Assembly (NCBI RefSeq): GCF_002482975.1
Contig: NZ_DLHA01000017.1
Coordinates: 278,185-342,184 of the forward strand
Source of the DNA: Flavobacterium sp. UBA7680
GTDB taxonomy: Bacteria > Bacteroidota > Bacteroidia > Flavobacteriales > Flavobacteriaceae
DNA length: 64,000 bases
Reading direction: 5' to 3'
Of the stretch, positions 24,956-33,868 are shown piece after piece. The translations under genes were made by a program, and so were the position numbers. The notes below the pieces were generated by a model, which ran no database searches, had not been told where the DNA came from, and worked only from the letters and a program-made list of their open reading frames with translations. How positions within the stretch are numbered: the stretch's first letter is position 1; each line of letters begins with the position of its first letter.

Positions 24956-26067
24956 TTTTCTAACAGCTTTTTAATTTCAAGTTCAAAAATTTCTGTTGTA
25001 TAATATTGAGACCAATCAGCAGCAGTTTTACTAAGTGCTAAGAAATTATTTTCGTTTAAAACATCATTAATTTGATTTACATCTTTCTCTAGATCCATTT
25101 CCAGCATAATACCTCTTTTTCCATGATCAAGCATATATGGAATGCATGAAACTTTTGTAGCTGCAGGAATGCAGCCCCAAAACATTCCTTCTGCAATAGC
25201 TTTCGGCCATCCTTCGCTTTTAGAAGGCAGGATCACAAAATGACTTTCCTGATATGCGGTTTTTACTATTTCTTTTGTTTGATTTCCATGTAGAAAAACA
25301 ATACTGTCAAGTTTATTATTTGTTATGTATCGCTGCAAAACATTTTTTTCTGCACCATCACCATATAAATTTAAAATAACGCTTTTTCCTTTTTTAGCTA
25401 ATCCTTCAACTATGTTTACTGCATACATAGGATTTTTTCCTGAGACTAAACTTCCAACAAAAATAAATTTTATGACAGGATCTAAAAACGGTTTTTCTGG
25501 TTGAATTTTCTCCAATTCTGAATAAGTCGCTGTAAAGAAAGGTTTAATATTTTTAGATTGTTTATCCCAGTCACCATAAACTAAAACTGTCATGTTTTTG
25601 GTCAAAAAAGTATTATTTAAAATACTTTTTTGTAATTTATAAGTCCATGGCTGTTTACTTTGAGGATCCCAATTTCCTGCATATTTTGCAGTTTTTATTT
25701 TCCCTGGAAATAATATTTGAACGAAGCAGCCTAGTAAACCCATATTCCCAGGACATCTTAAATGAATATGATCTGCATTTTTCATTGCCCAAAATATACT
25801 CCAAAGAATTACTGGAATTTTAACTATTGAGAATAATATATTCTTAAAACTGGTAAAGCTAAAATCAGATACTTTTCTAAATTCAATTTGGTTATGAATA
25901 TAGGCAATATCGATCTCTGTTGGATTAGCTTTAATTAACGGGGCAACTATTATTACTTTATCTACATATTTAAACCAGATGTTCATTTCACGCACATAAG
26001 GTGCGTAACCAAAAAATTGCCCGCTATTTTCAACATGATTAACATTGGTAATAATTGCAAATTTCAT
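24952..26067 (-). CDS. Glycosyltransferase family 4
   Basis: A 371-residue GT-B enzyme. The Rossmann-like acceptor domain starts KFAIITNVNHVENSGQFFGYAPYVRE; the donor half shows IKFIFVGSLVSGKNPMYAV and the E-x7-E motif in PSKSEGWPKAIAEGM near residues 285-299. Substrate unknown. ATGA overlaps (4 bases) join it to both neighbours, the mark of one tightly coupled operon. Confidence 0.85.
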   Translation of the reverse strand: MKFAIITNVNHVENSGQFFGYAPYVREMNIWFKYVDKVIIVAPLIKANPTEIDIAYIHNQIEFRKVSDFSFTSFKNILFSIVKIPVILWSIFWAMKNADHIHLRCPGNMGLLGCFVQILFPGKIKTAKYAGNWDPQSKQPWTYKLQKSILNNTFLTKNMTVLVYGDWDKQSKNIKPFFTATYSELEKIQPEKPFLDPVIKFIFVGSLVSGKNPMYAVNIVEGLAKKGKSVILNLYGDGAEKNVLQRYITNNKLDSIVFLHGNQTKEIVKTAYQESHFVILPSKSEGWPKAIAEGMFWGCIPAATKVSCIPYMLDHGKRGIMLEMDLEKDVNQINDVLNENNFLALSKTAADWSQYYTTEIFELEIKKLLEK

Positions 26068-27164
26068 TTCAATATTTCTTTAGAAAAATTAGAACAATAT
26101 TTTTCTATACTAAATTTATCTAAGTAAGTTTTTCTGGAATTAACTGCCATTTTTGGCTGATGGATAAAACCATCTTCTACTCTTTTAAATAATAATTTTA
26201 TAGATTCAATAGTTGGATCAAATTTGAAACATTCCTTCCCGTCTTCTAAATAGTGAGTTAAACCGGTTGCATTTGATATTAACAAAGGCGTATTATTCAT
26301 CATAGATTCTAATCCAACTGTAGGTAGATTATCAATTTTTGATGGTATTATTGCGAAATGACTATTTTGAAGATATTGGTCAATCTCAGTATATTTTAGT
26401 GCGCCAAAATATGTGATCAAATTTTCGTCTTTGATTAATTCTTTAATTTCTGATTCTAAACTCCCGCTTCCGGCAATATTCAAAATAATCTTCGAAGACT
26501 GATTCTCTTTCTTATAAATTTTAAATGCTTCAATTAATTCTATTATCCCCTTTGAGTGAGCGAGTCTGCCTAAAAAAGAAATTACAATCGCATTTCCATC
26601 AATAGCTTTTGAATTCAAAAACCTATCCTTCATGGGATTTAAAACAACTAATCCTTTTTTAGAATGATAGTTTTTTTCAAAATCCGTTTTAGCCAATTCT
26701 GACGGACAAATGACCACATCACAAAACAGTTTATAAAATACTTTTTTTCTGAGAAATAAAATATCTTTTTTTAATTTCATCTTTTTATTATCTAACTCAA
26801 TTTGTTCCATTAGAGTATGATAATAAGCAAATGTTCGGGTTTTATTTAATGATAATAATTTTGATATCCCAATAGTAATATTAGCTCCAACAAAGTGACC
26901 AATTACGGCATCGGGTTTGTATTTAAAATATAATGTGGAGAACCAGAAAGCATCTTTTAATGAAGTTGGCCGGTTTTCAGATGGCCATGAACATATTATT
27001 ATTTCCCCTTTTTCTTTTTTGATGATTTCAGTTTCAGAGAAATAAGGTCTGTAAGAAATAAAAACAACTCTATTACCAAGGTCTGCCAAATAATTAGCTA
27101 ATGAAAAACTAATTACGGCAAATGAATTTTCATTGTAATTGTGAGCTATTAAAATGGTTTTCAT
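26064..27164 (-). CDS. Glycosyltransferase family 4
   Basis: A 366-residue GT-B enzyme with HNYNENSFAVISFSLANYLADLG at the start, VISFLGRLAHSKGIIELIEAF at the donor-domain entrance and PSKIDNLPTVGLESMMN as the E-x7-E-like region (Asp replaces the first Glu). Cytoplasmic, substrate unknown. It starts 21 bases after the stop of the next GT4 and overlaps its downstream neighbour by 4 bases. Confidence 0.85.
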   Translation of the reverse strand: MKTILIAHNYNENSFAVISFSLANYLADLGNRVVFISYRPYFSETEIIKKEKGEIIICSWPSENRPTSLKDAFWFSTLYFKYKPDAVIGHFVGANITIGISKLLSLNKTRTFAYYHTLMEQIELDNKKMKLKKDILFLRKKVFYKLFCDVVICPSELAKTDFEKNYHSKKGLVVLNPMKDRFLNSKAIDGNAIVISFLGRLAHSKGIIELIEAFKIYKKENQSSKIILNIAGSGSLESEIKELIKDENLITYFGALKYTEIDQYLQNSHFAIIPSKIDNLPTVGLESMMNNTPLLISNATGLTHYLEDGKECFKFDPTIESIKLLFKRVEDGFIHQPKMAVNSRKTYLDKFSIEKYCSNFSKEILK

Positions 27165-27185
27165 AAACCTAATTTATTTAATGTA

Positions 27186-28331
27186 TTAAGTGATTATAGA
27201 TTTGAAGAAATCAACATTTTGCTTAAAAATATGTTCTAACGCATATTTTTGAAGTACAAATTCCCTTGCCTTTTTTCCAATTGTTTTGGCTTCTTGTTCA
27301 TTCGAAAGAAACCAAATAATTTTTTCAGCAATATCTTCAGAGCTATGCGGATCACATAATAATCCTGTTTTATAATCTTCAATAGCTTCCGGACCTGGAC
27401 CTAATTTTGTAAAAACTACTGCTTTTTCCATTGCCATAGCTTCTGGAGCAACTAATCCCTGCGTTTCCATATGAGAAGGAAACACACAAACTGATGCTTC
27501 AGAATATGCCTGTGGAATATTAGAATAAGAAATTGCTCCGTGAAACCGAATGTCTTTTGACTGTTCTTTTAGTTTTGGTAATTCCTTCTCTTTTAACATT
27601 TCTATATATGATGTGCCGTCTGGAAAAAACCAATCTCTTCCATAGATTTCCAGCGTAGTATCAGGAAATTCTTTTTTTACAAAAGGAAAAGCCTGAATTA
27701 ATTGACGTATTCCTTTTTTCTCACAAACTGTTCCTGCAAAGACAATTTTGTTTTGAACTTCATTTTTACCAATTGGTTTAAAAAAATCACTATCGATGGG
27801 ATTGCTTATGTATGCTATTGGTTTATTATTATAACTCAAATATTTCTCAGTATGTTTTTTTACATATTGAGAAACTGCAATAAAAGCATCGGCTTTCTTA
27901 AACGATCTTTTTTCCTGAAACCCTTTCCATCTATTAATTTTTCTGTTTTCGCCTTCGGCAAAAAAATGATGCCCTCCATGAAGACGAATAATATATTTTA
28001 TATCTTTTATTTTGGGTATAAAACCAAAACCCAGTTCAGAAGATTCTATAATTTGTATAGGATTCTGTTTATGAATTTCAATAATTTTTTGAGTTAAAAC
28101 TTTTGAGTTAAAATACCATGAAAACCCTTTGACAGTACTTTTCTTTAGTCGATAAACATTGACTCCTTCTACAACTTCTGTTTCCTCGTTTGGAGTATAA
28201 TTAATACCAATAACAGATACTTGAATATCCTTTTTCACTAATGCTGCTGCTAGTGTTTTAACAAAACTGCCAATTCCGCCATGTGGAAATCCTTGCTTTG
28301 GAAATTCGTTAGTTAGGAAACAAATATGCAT
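27186..28331 (-). CDS. Glycosyltransferase family 4
   Basis: A 381-residue GT-B enzyme. CFLTNEFPKQGFPHGGIGSFVKTLAAAL is the classical GT4 opening with the glycine-rich acceptor loop (written here as two joined motifs, FLTNEFPK and GGIGSFVKTLA). The donor half shows IVFAGTVCEKKGIRQLIQAF and E-x7-E in PSHMETQGLVAPEAM. It resembles mannosyl/glucosyl transferases of exopolysaccharide loci, but no substrate can be assigned. It starts directly at the stop of the acetyltransferase gene. Confidence 0.87.
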   Translation of the reverse strand: MHICFLTNEFPKQGFPHGGIGSFVKTLAAALVKKDIQVSVIGINYTPNEETEVVEGVNVYRLKKSTVKGFSWYFNSKVLTQKIIEIHKQNPIQIIESSELGFGFIPKIKDIKYIIRLHGGHHFFAEGENRKINRWKGFQEKRSFKKADAFIAVSQYVKKHTEKYLSYNNKPIAYISNPIDSDFFKPIGKNEVQNKIVFAGTVCEKKGIRQLIQAFPFVKKEFPDTTLEIYGRDWFFPDGTSYIEMLKEKELPKLKEQSKDIRFHGAISYSNIPQAYSEASVCVFPSHMETQGLVAPEAMAMEKAVVFTKLGPGPEAIEDYKTGLLCDPHSSEDIAEKIIWFLSNEQEAKTIGKKAREFVLQKYALEHIFKQNVDFFKSIIT

Positions 28332-28982
28332 TTATGAATGTTTTTTAATAAACTCCTCTATTGAAAGATAGAAATCATTTACAGATTGTTTTACCTTTTC
28401 ATCAGACCAATCCCACCAGCTAATTTTATTCAAAGCATCAATAATTTCCTGATTGTGTTTGTATTTAATTATTTTAGCCGGAACGCCCGCCGCAATTGCA
28501 TAATCCGGAATATCATTTGAAACAACAGCTCCAGACATGATTGTAACTCCATTTCCGATTTTCACGCCTGGTAAAATTGTCGCGTTCATTCCAATCCAAA
28601 CGTCATTTCCTATTATTATACCAGCCTTTTTCGCTTTTATTTTTTCATTTATGTCACTGACTTTGTAAGCTATTTTGTTGATTATTACTTCATCATTTTT
28701 CTCCAAAATTTGATGAAACAAAGGAAATGAAGTAACTTCACTTTCTGTGTGAAAGCCAGAGTCGCAAATGAAATTTACATCATTTGCTATGGAACAGTAT
28801 TTACCAATTTTTAAGCTCGAATCATTATACCATTTCCAGACAGAAGCGCCGTTATCGTAAGTTTTATTTCCAACAACTGCCCACTTTGCATCTTTTAAGT
28901 AGATATTATTTTTACCTTTTAAATAGTTATAGTAATTAACCCCTAAAAGGCGCCATAACAGTTTTCTAATGTATAGAATCAT
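28332..28982 (-). CDS. CatB-like hexapeptide-repeat O-acetyltransferase
   Basis: A 216-residue left-handed beta-helix acetyltransferase of the xenobiotic acetyltransferase/CatB type. It has a long inserted loop after YCSIANDVNFICDSGFH, imperfect hexapeptides in GIIIGNDVWIGMNATILPGVKIGNGVTI (isoleucine/valine every sixth residue) and the typical ending GVPAKIIKYKHNQEIIDAL. It probably moves acetyl from acetyl-CoA to a sugar of the glycan. It sits between the GT-B-like 461-residue gene and a GT4. Confidence 0.85.
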   Translation of the reverse strand: MILYIRKLLWRLLGVNYYNYLKGKNNIYLKDAKWAVVGNKTYDNGASVWKWYNDSSLKIGKYCSIANDVNFICDSGFHTESEVTSFPLFHQILEKNDEVIINKIAYKVSDINEKIKAKKAGIIIGNDVWIGMNATILPGVKIGNGVTIMSGAVVSNDIPDYAIAAGVPAKIIKYKHNQEIIDALNKISWWDWSDEKVKQSVNDFYLSIEEFIKKHS

Positions 28983-28995
28983 GAGCTTTTATTTT

Positions 28996-30381
28996 TTAAG
29001 TGTTTTTTATAACATTCGAAATGTTAGAAACAATATTATTTTCTTTTCCCGTAACAATTTTATACCAGTTTTTTAGAGGTGCTATTGAGTTCCAATTTTT
29101 TTTATCAATAATTTTATCGATAATCTCTTCTTTACTGTTGAGCCACAGTACTGCATTAGTATCTGGCATACTCTTAAAATGTTGAAATTGGTAAATTGTT
29201 TTTACTGACCAGTTTTTGTCATTTTGATTTTGTTGGTCATAATTAATAAAAACACAAGGTTTATCAAACTTCCCAAAATCAAAAGCCATCGTTGAGCCTA
29301 CATTAACTACTATTTCAGAGTAAAATACGGTACTTACTAATAATTTAACATCTTCAAAAGTTGGATAAATCGTGTTCCATTCTTTTGAATTACTAAAATA
29401 CCATAAAGGTGGCGCTTCTTTAATTAAATCTTTATGTTGCTTTATAATTGCTTCAAATCTTCCTGAAAAATCAACTGGACATCTTCTTAATAGGATTTGA
29501 TATTCGTTCTGTAAATTTGCTTTAATAATTTCATGGGCTATATCTTTTAGATATGCAGGATCATCTGGAGAGGTTTTGGTATCATCACCAGAAAAACAGA
29601 TAATTTTTTTATTTAAATCTAAATTATATTTTCTGTAGAAAGTTTCCTTATCAATTATATTATCTGGGTTATTATAAAATTCAAACTGCGGAGTTCCCGT
29701 AACATGAATATCTTCTGATGGAATTTCAGGATAATATAATTTTAATTCATCCTTCATATAATCAGACCACACTAAGTAATTGTTTGCTCTCAGCGCTAAT
29801 CTTGCTTTTGGTAAATTATCCCATGAATAAATTACAGTACTTGTTTTAATTCCTAAATCTGCTGCTGCTGCAAAAACAGGAGCCGCACTTAAAGCTCTTT
29901 GATGCGAACAAAAAATATGATTAATTTGTGTGTCTTTTAAAAGATTTATTATTTCATTGTAAAATGGATTTTTGCGAATTGCTTTTCGATACATTTTTTC
30001 TAGTTTCAAAATGCTTGAATATTTTTTAAAAAAGATAGATGATACTTCAATTGTTTTGTAAAATATCTTTTTAGACAATCCCTTTTGGTTCCAGTTCCAA
30101 TTGGTCAGTAAACTTGGATTATTGACTTTAGAATTATTATAATATAATCTCGAAAGACAGATTAATTCTCTTAAAAACTTCTCTTTTGCAGATTCTTTAT
30201 AATTGGGAATTAAAATCTCTTCATTAATTGGAGTACTTTCTTTTATTGCGGTTATAGTTTCCGGATCGAAATTATGGAACAAAACTATATCTTCTTCTAA
30301 ATTATCAAAAACATTAGAGTAAAGATAATTTCTAATACCAACACCATCTGGAAACAGCAATGCAATTCTATTTTTCTCCAT
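28996..30381 (-). CDS. Putative GT-B-like glycosyltransferase of unknown family
   Basis: A 461-residue soluble protein that matches no family I can name. It starts MEKNRIALLFPDGVGIRNYLYSNVF, has a helical middle, a central Rossmann-like part (SHQRALSAAPVFAAAADLGIKTS, then VIYSWDNLPKARLALR and HVTGTPQFEFYN) and a C-terminal part with IVVNVGSTMAFDFGKFDKP and CVFINYDQQNQ. The last resembles the nucleotide-binding GST/GS-x3-E region of GT-B enzymes such as CDP-glycerol and surface-carbohydrate transferases. It lies in the same string as neuABC, which makes CMP-sialic acid, and no known sialyltransferase is present, so it is a candidate for that role. This is inference. Confidence 0.6.
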   Translation of the reverse strand: MEKNRIALLFPDGVGIRNYLYSNVFDNLEEDIVLFHNFDPETITAIKESTPINEEILIPNYKESAKEKFLRELICLSRLYYNNSKVNNPSLLTNWNWNQKGLSKKIFYKTIEVSSIFFKKYSSILKLEKMYRKAIRKNPFYNEIINLLKDTQINHIFCSHQRALSAAPVFAAAADLGIKTSTVIYSWDNLPKARLALRANNYLVWSDYMKDELKLYYPEIPSEDIHVTGTPQFEFYNNPDNIIDKETFYRKYNLDLNKKIICFSGDDTKTSPDDPAYLKDIAHEIIKANLQNEYQILLRRCPVDFSGRFEAIIKQHKDLIKEAPPLWYFSNSKEWNTIYPTFEDVKLLVSTVFYSEIVVNVGSTMAFDFGKFDKPCVFINYDQQNQNDKNWSVKTIYQFQHFKSMPDTNAVLWLNSKEEIIDKIIDKKNWNSIAPLKNWYKIVTGKENNIVSNISNVIKNT

Positions 30382-30388
30382 TGAAAAA

Positions 30389-31270
30389 TTATTTTTTAAA
30401 AAAATCTTTTAAAATTCTGGCAGTAAACATTTTTGCTCCAGTATCTGTCATATGTCCGCAAGATGAAAAATATTTATTTTCAACTACTGTGTTTTCATAA
30501 TTATGAATTTCAGGATATGCTTTTTTTACCTTTTCAAAATAATTCATTCCAACAACATTTTCGCACATTGGCGTCATTACCGGAATAAAATTGATATTAT
30601 GAGTCTTGCAGATATTTTTAATTTCTTCGTAATATTTGTTATGCGCTAATGGTTTTAAATTGACAATATTGTTTTTCATATTGCCATTTTTATGTTTTAC
30701 AAGCGGGTAATATCCTAAATTATCCAACGCATTTGTCTGTTCGTTTTTTAGGATTTTAAAAGCTTCTCTAAACCCTATTTTACCATCATATTTTATATAT
30801 CTATAAAATGGAACATAATACAGTTCATTAAAATCTGCTTCGTTTACAAAATGATTTCTGATCGTTTCTGAATTATGAATATAAGGCAAAAATTTTGCTG
30901 AAATTCCTTCGGCCTGATGATCGTTTGAAAGATTTAAATCGGCTTCGAGAATAACATTTTTTATTTCATATTTTCTTTCAATCATTAATTTTAACATTAA
31001 TGAAGCTTCAAATAAATGCCCGCCGCTCATTCCGTAATTAAATGTTTTTAGTCCTTTATCTTCAAACATTTGGGCTACAAAATGGTTATTTGCTCTGGAG
31101 GAACCCAAAATAACAACATCGTATTTCTGAGCTTTTGAATTGAAAACTTTTTCAACTTTACCTCTATTATCAGACTGCATAAAAATATACGTATACAGTC
31201 CGTCTAGTAGAAATGCTATAATTACAGTTACTAAAATAATTTTAGTGATATAGATTAAAAACTTCTTCAT
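30389..31270 (-). CDS. SGNH-hydrolase-like membrane-anchored protein (O-acylation partner)
   Basis: A 293-residue protein with one N-terminal membrane helix (about residues 8-28) and a periplasmic SGNH/DltD-like domain. VVILGSSRANNH carries the probable nucleophile Ser; TFNYGMSGGHLFE the Gly; FIPVMTPMCEN a block; CGHMTDTGAKMFTARIL the His block, matching the usual HLNxxGAxxFT. Three residues before that His the usual Asp is a Ser. Its ATG overlaps the stop of the MBOAT gene by one base, so the two should act together: MBOAT proteins move an acyl group across the membrane and an SGNH protein transfers it to a glycan. Confidence 0.75.
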   Translation of the reverse strand: MKKFLIYITKIILVTVIIAFLLDGLYTYIFMQSDNRGKVEKVFNSKAQKYDVVILGSSRANNHFVAQMFEDKGLKTFNYGMSGGHLFEASLMLKLMIERKYEIKNVILEADLNLSNDHQAEGISAKFLPYIHNSETIRNHFVNEADFNELYYVPFYRYIKYDGKIGFREAFKILKNEQTNALDNLGYYPLVKHKNGNMKNNIVNLKPLAHNKYYEEIKNICKTHNINFIPVMTPMCENVVGMNYFEKVKKAYPEIHNYENTVVENKYFSSCGHMTDTGAKMFTARILKDFFKK

Positions 31271-32703
31271 TAAAATTGGAAATATATAAATTCTTTATAA
31301 TCTGAAAAAGTTCCAAAAGCCATAATAGCTAAAATTGCCAGAGCGACTTTTAATGTGCTCCATTTTCCAGAAAGTGGTTCTACTTTACTGCGATTATTCC
31401 ATTCGATTAAAACAAATATCCCAATCATAAGTAACAATTCGTAACTATAACGTTCGTTATCTAAATATTGAAAACTAAAATCTTTATTGGTAATAATTCG
31501 TTTTAAATACGAAACAGCATCTGTAATAGTTCTAGCTCTAAAAAATACCCAGGCAACACAGGTTAATAAAAATGTGTAAAGTATACTTAATAGTACTTTA
31601 AAAGAATCGAAATTAAACTTCAATTTAAAGGCGTCTATATTATTTCTGTTGCTGTTTGAAAGAAGCAGCGGTAAAAAATAAACAGCATTTATAAATCCCC
31701 AGACAATATAAGTCCAATTTGCTCCATGCCAAAAACCACTCACAACAAAAATGATAAATGTGTTTCTAATTTTCATCCAAAGTCCGCCTTTACTTCCTCC
31801 TAACGGAATATATAAATAATCCCTAAACCAGGAAGAAAGTGAAATATGCCAGCAACGCCAAAACTCTGCTATATCTCTTGAAAAATAGGGATAATTGAAG
31901 TTTCGTAATAAATCTAAACCAAACAATTTTGAAACTCCAAGTGCAATATCTGAATATCCTGAAAAGTCTCCATAAATTTGAAAAGCAAAATATACAGCTC
32001 CCAAAATAAGTGAGAAGGAATTCATGGAAGTATAATTATCAAAAATAGCATTTGCATAAGTTGCGCACGTATCTGCAATAATTACCTTTTTCACTAAACC
32101 CCAAATAATTTGATAAACTCCTTGTTTTGCATTTTCTAAATCAAATTCGCGTTTAACTTTTATCTCTGGAAGTAAATGTGTTGCTCTTTCAATTGGGCCT
32201 GCAACGAGTAATGGAAAGTAACTTACAAATAAAGAATAGTCTACAAAATTATATTCGGCTTTTATCCTTTTAAAATAGATATCTATTACATAAGAAAGTC
32301 CGTGGAAAGTGTAAAATGAAATTCCGACAGGCAAAATGACCTCTAATAATAATGGGTTTGCTTTTAGACCAGCTGAATTTAATAATTCAGAAAATGATGT
32401 TGCAAAAAAGTTATAGTATTTAAATATTCCTAAAAAACCCAGATTGACCAGAATGCTTAACCAAAACCAAAATTTTCGGCTTTTTTCAGATTTCCCTTTT
32501 TCAATTTGAATTCCTGTATAGTAATCAAGGAAAGTTGAAAAAACTAAAAGAAATAAGAATCTCCAATCCCAACAAGAATAGAAATAATAGCTGGCAATAA
32601 TTAATAAAGCATTTTGCGTGCTTTTGTTTTTATTAAAAACAAACCAATACAAGAAAAAAACGATTGGTAAAAAGATAGCAAATGCTATAGAATTAAAAAA
32701 CAT
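31270..32703 (-). CDS. MBOAT O-acyltransferase (AlgI/DltB/PatA-like)
   Basis: A 477-residue inner-membrane protein with about ten or more helices. Conserved blocks include GISFYTFHGLSYVIDIY, FPLLVAGPIERATHLLP, WRCWHISLSSWFRDYLYIPLGGS and the catalytic His in SGFWHGANWTYIVWG, all typical of AlgI-like MBOAT proteins. It probably loads acetyl from acetyl-CoA for transfer outside the cytoplasm. It starts 31 bases after the neuC stop and overlaps the SGNH gene. The substrate may be the sialic acid or another sugar of the same glycan; the neighbourhood only suggests it. Confidence 0.9.
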   Translation of the reverse strand: MFFNSIAFAIFLPIVFFLYWFVFNKNKSTQNALLIIASYYFYSCWDWRFLFLLVFSTFLDYYTGIQIEKGKSEKSRKFWFWLSILVNLGFLGIFKYYNFFATSFSELLNSAGLKANPLLLEVILPVGISFYTFHGLSYVIDIYFKRIKAEYNFVDYSLFVSYFPLLVAGPIERATHLLPEIKVKREFDLENAKQGVYQIIWGLVKKVIIADTCATYANAIFDNYTSMNSFSLILGAVYFAFQIYGDFSGYSDIALGVSKLFGLDLLRNFNYPYFSRDIAEFWRCWHISLSSWFRDYLYIPLGGSKGGLWMKIRNTFIIFVVSGFWHGANWTYIVWGFINAVYFLPLLLSNSNRNNIDAFKLKFNFDSFKVLLSILYTFLLTCVAWVFFRARTITDAVSYLKRIITNKDFSFQYLDNERYSYELLLMIGIFVLIEWNNRSKVEPLSGKWSTLKVALAILAIMAFGTFSDYKEFIYFQF

Positions 32704-32734
32704 AGGTATTTAAAGTGGTATTAATAAAAAGACA

Positions 32735-33868
32735 TTATATATCTCTAAATTGTTTTTGGTGATTGAGCTGCCAAATATCGTCTTTCTTTATTGATTGCAA
32801 AAACAATTCATTGCTGTTTCCTTGTCCAAAATCATTTTCTGAAACCTGAACTTTATGAGAATCTATTTTTGAAAGTGCTTCTTTTATGTTTTTTTCTAAG
32901 TAATCCACATTCATAATATCTGCATGAATGGCTCTATTTTGCTGGCGGGTTCCTATGTTTATAATTGGGATTCCGTAATAAGGAGCTTCACGAATTCCGG
33001 CGCTGCTGTTACCTATTATAAATTGACTATTTTTTAATAATGTTAGAAAATACTCAAATCTAAGAGAAGGAAAAATTCTAAATCGTTTATTTTCTTCCAG
33101 TCTTTTAAATTCATCGATTATGAATTGACTTCCTAAATCATTATTCGGGAAAATAACAATGTAATTATGATTATCCTCCAGTAAACAATCAACAAAAGTA
33201 GCTGCATAATCTTTCATTGAGTTAAATTCTGTTGTAACTGGGTGAAACATTACAACAGCAAATTTATTAAATGGAATTCCGTAATATTCTTTAGCTGTTT
33301 CAAGAGATGGCAAATTACTAGAAAACATAATATCGATATCTGGAGAACCAATAGTAAATATAGATTCTTTTACTTCTCCCATTTGAATTAATCTCTTTGC
33401 GGCTTCCTTGTTAGATACAAAGTGTATGTGACTTAGTTTACTAACACTATGACGAATTAATTCATCAACAGTTCCTGAAACTTCGCCGCCTTCAATATGG
33501 GCAACTAAAATATTATTTAAAGATCCCACAATAGCACCGGCAAGAGTTTCTACTCGATCTCCGTGTACTACAATCATATCTGGATTTATTGTTTTGCAAT
33601 AATTTGACAATCCTTCAATGGTTTTTGCCAATGTCAAATCCATTGTAGTTTCGTGCGTATGATTTTCGAAAGTAAAAACATTAGTAAAATTACAGCGCTC
33701 AATTTCTATAAGAGTGTATCCATAAATTTCCTGCAGATGCATGCCGGTAACAAAAACAAAAACTTCAAAATCCTGTTGTTCTTCAAGGGTTTGGATTAAT
33801 GATTTTATTTTTCCGAAATCAGCACGGGTACCGGTAAGAAATAATATTTTTTTTGGAGAATTACTCAA
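32735..33868 (-). CDS. neuC: UDP-N-acetylglucosamine 2-epimerase (hydrolysing)
   Basis: Converts UDP-GlcNAc to N-acetylmannosamine and UDP, the first step to Neu5Ac. The 377-residue GT-B-fold protein shows ILFLTGTRADFGKIKSLI at the start, VVHGDRVETLAGAIVGSLNNILVAHIEGGEVSGTVDE-type blocks (VVHGDRVETLA and AHIEGGEVSGTVDE), FHPVTTEFNS and GNSSAGIREAPYYGIP. Sequence blocks such as IFPSLRFEYFLTLLKN closely match what I recall of Campylobacter jejuni NeuC1. The start lies inside the last 8 bases of neuB. It is part of the neuA-neuB-neuC set. Confidence 0.92.
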   Translation of the reverse strand: MSNSPKKILFLTGTRADFGKIKSLIQTLEEQQDFEVFVFVTGMHLQEIYGYTLIEIERCNFTNVFTFENHTHETTMDLTLAKTIEGLSNYCKTINPDMIVVHGDRVETLAGAIVGSLNNILVAHIEGGEVSGTVDELIRHSVSKLSHIHFVSNKEAAKRLIQMGEVKESIFTIGSPDIDIMFSSNLPSLETAKEYYGIPFNKFAVVMFHPVTTEFNSMKDYAATFVDCLLEDNHNYIVIFPNNDLGSQFIIDEFKRLEENKRFRIFPSLRFEYFLTLLKNSQFIIGNSSAGIREAPYYGIPIINIGTRQQNRAIHADIMNVDYLEKNIKEALSKIDSHKVQVSENDFGQGNSNELFLQSIKKDDIWQLNHQKQFRDI

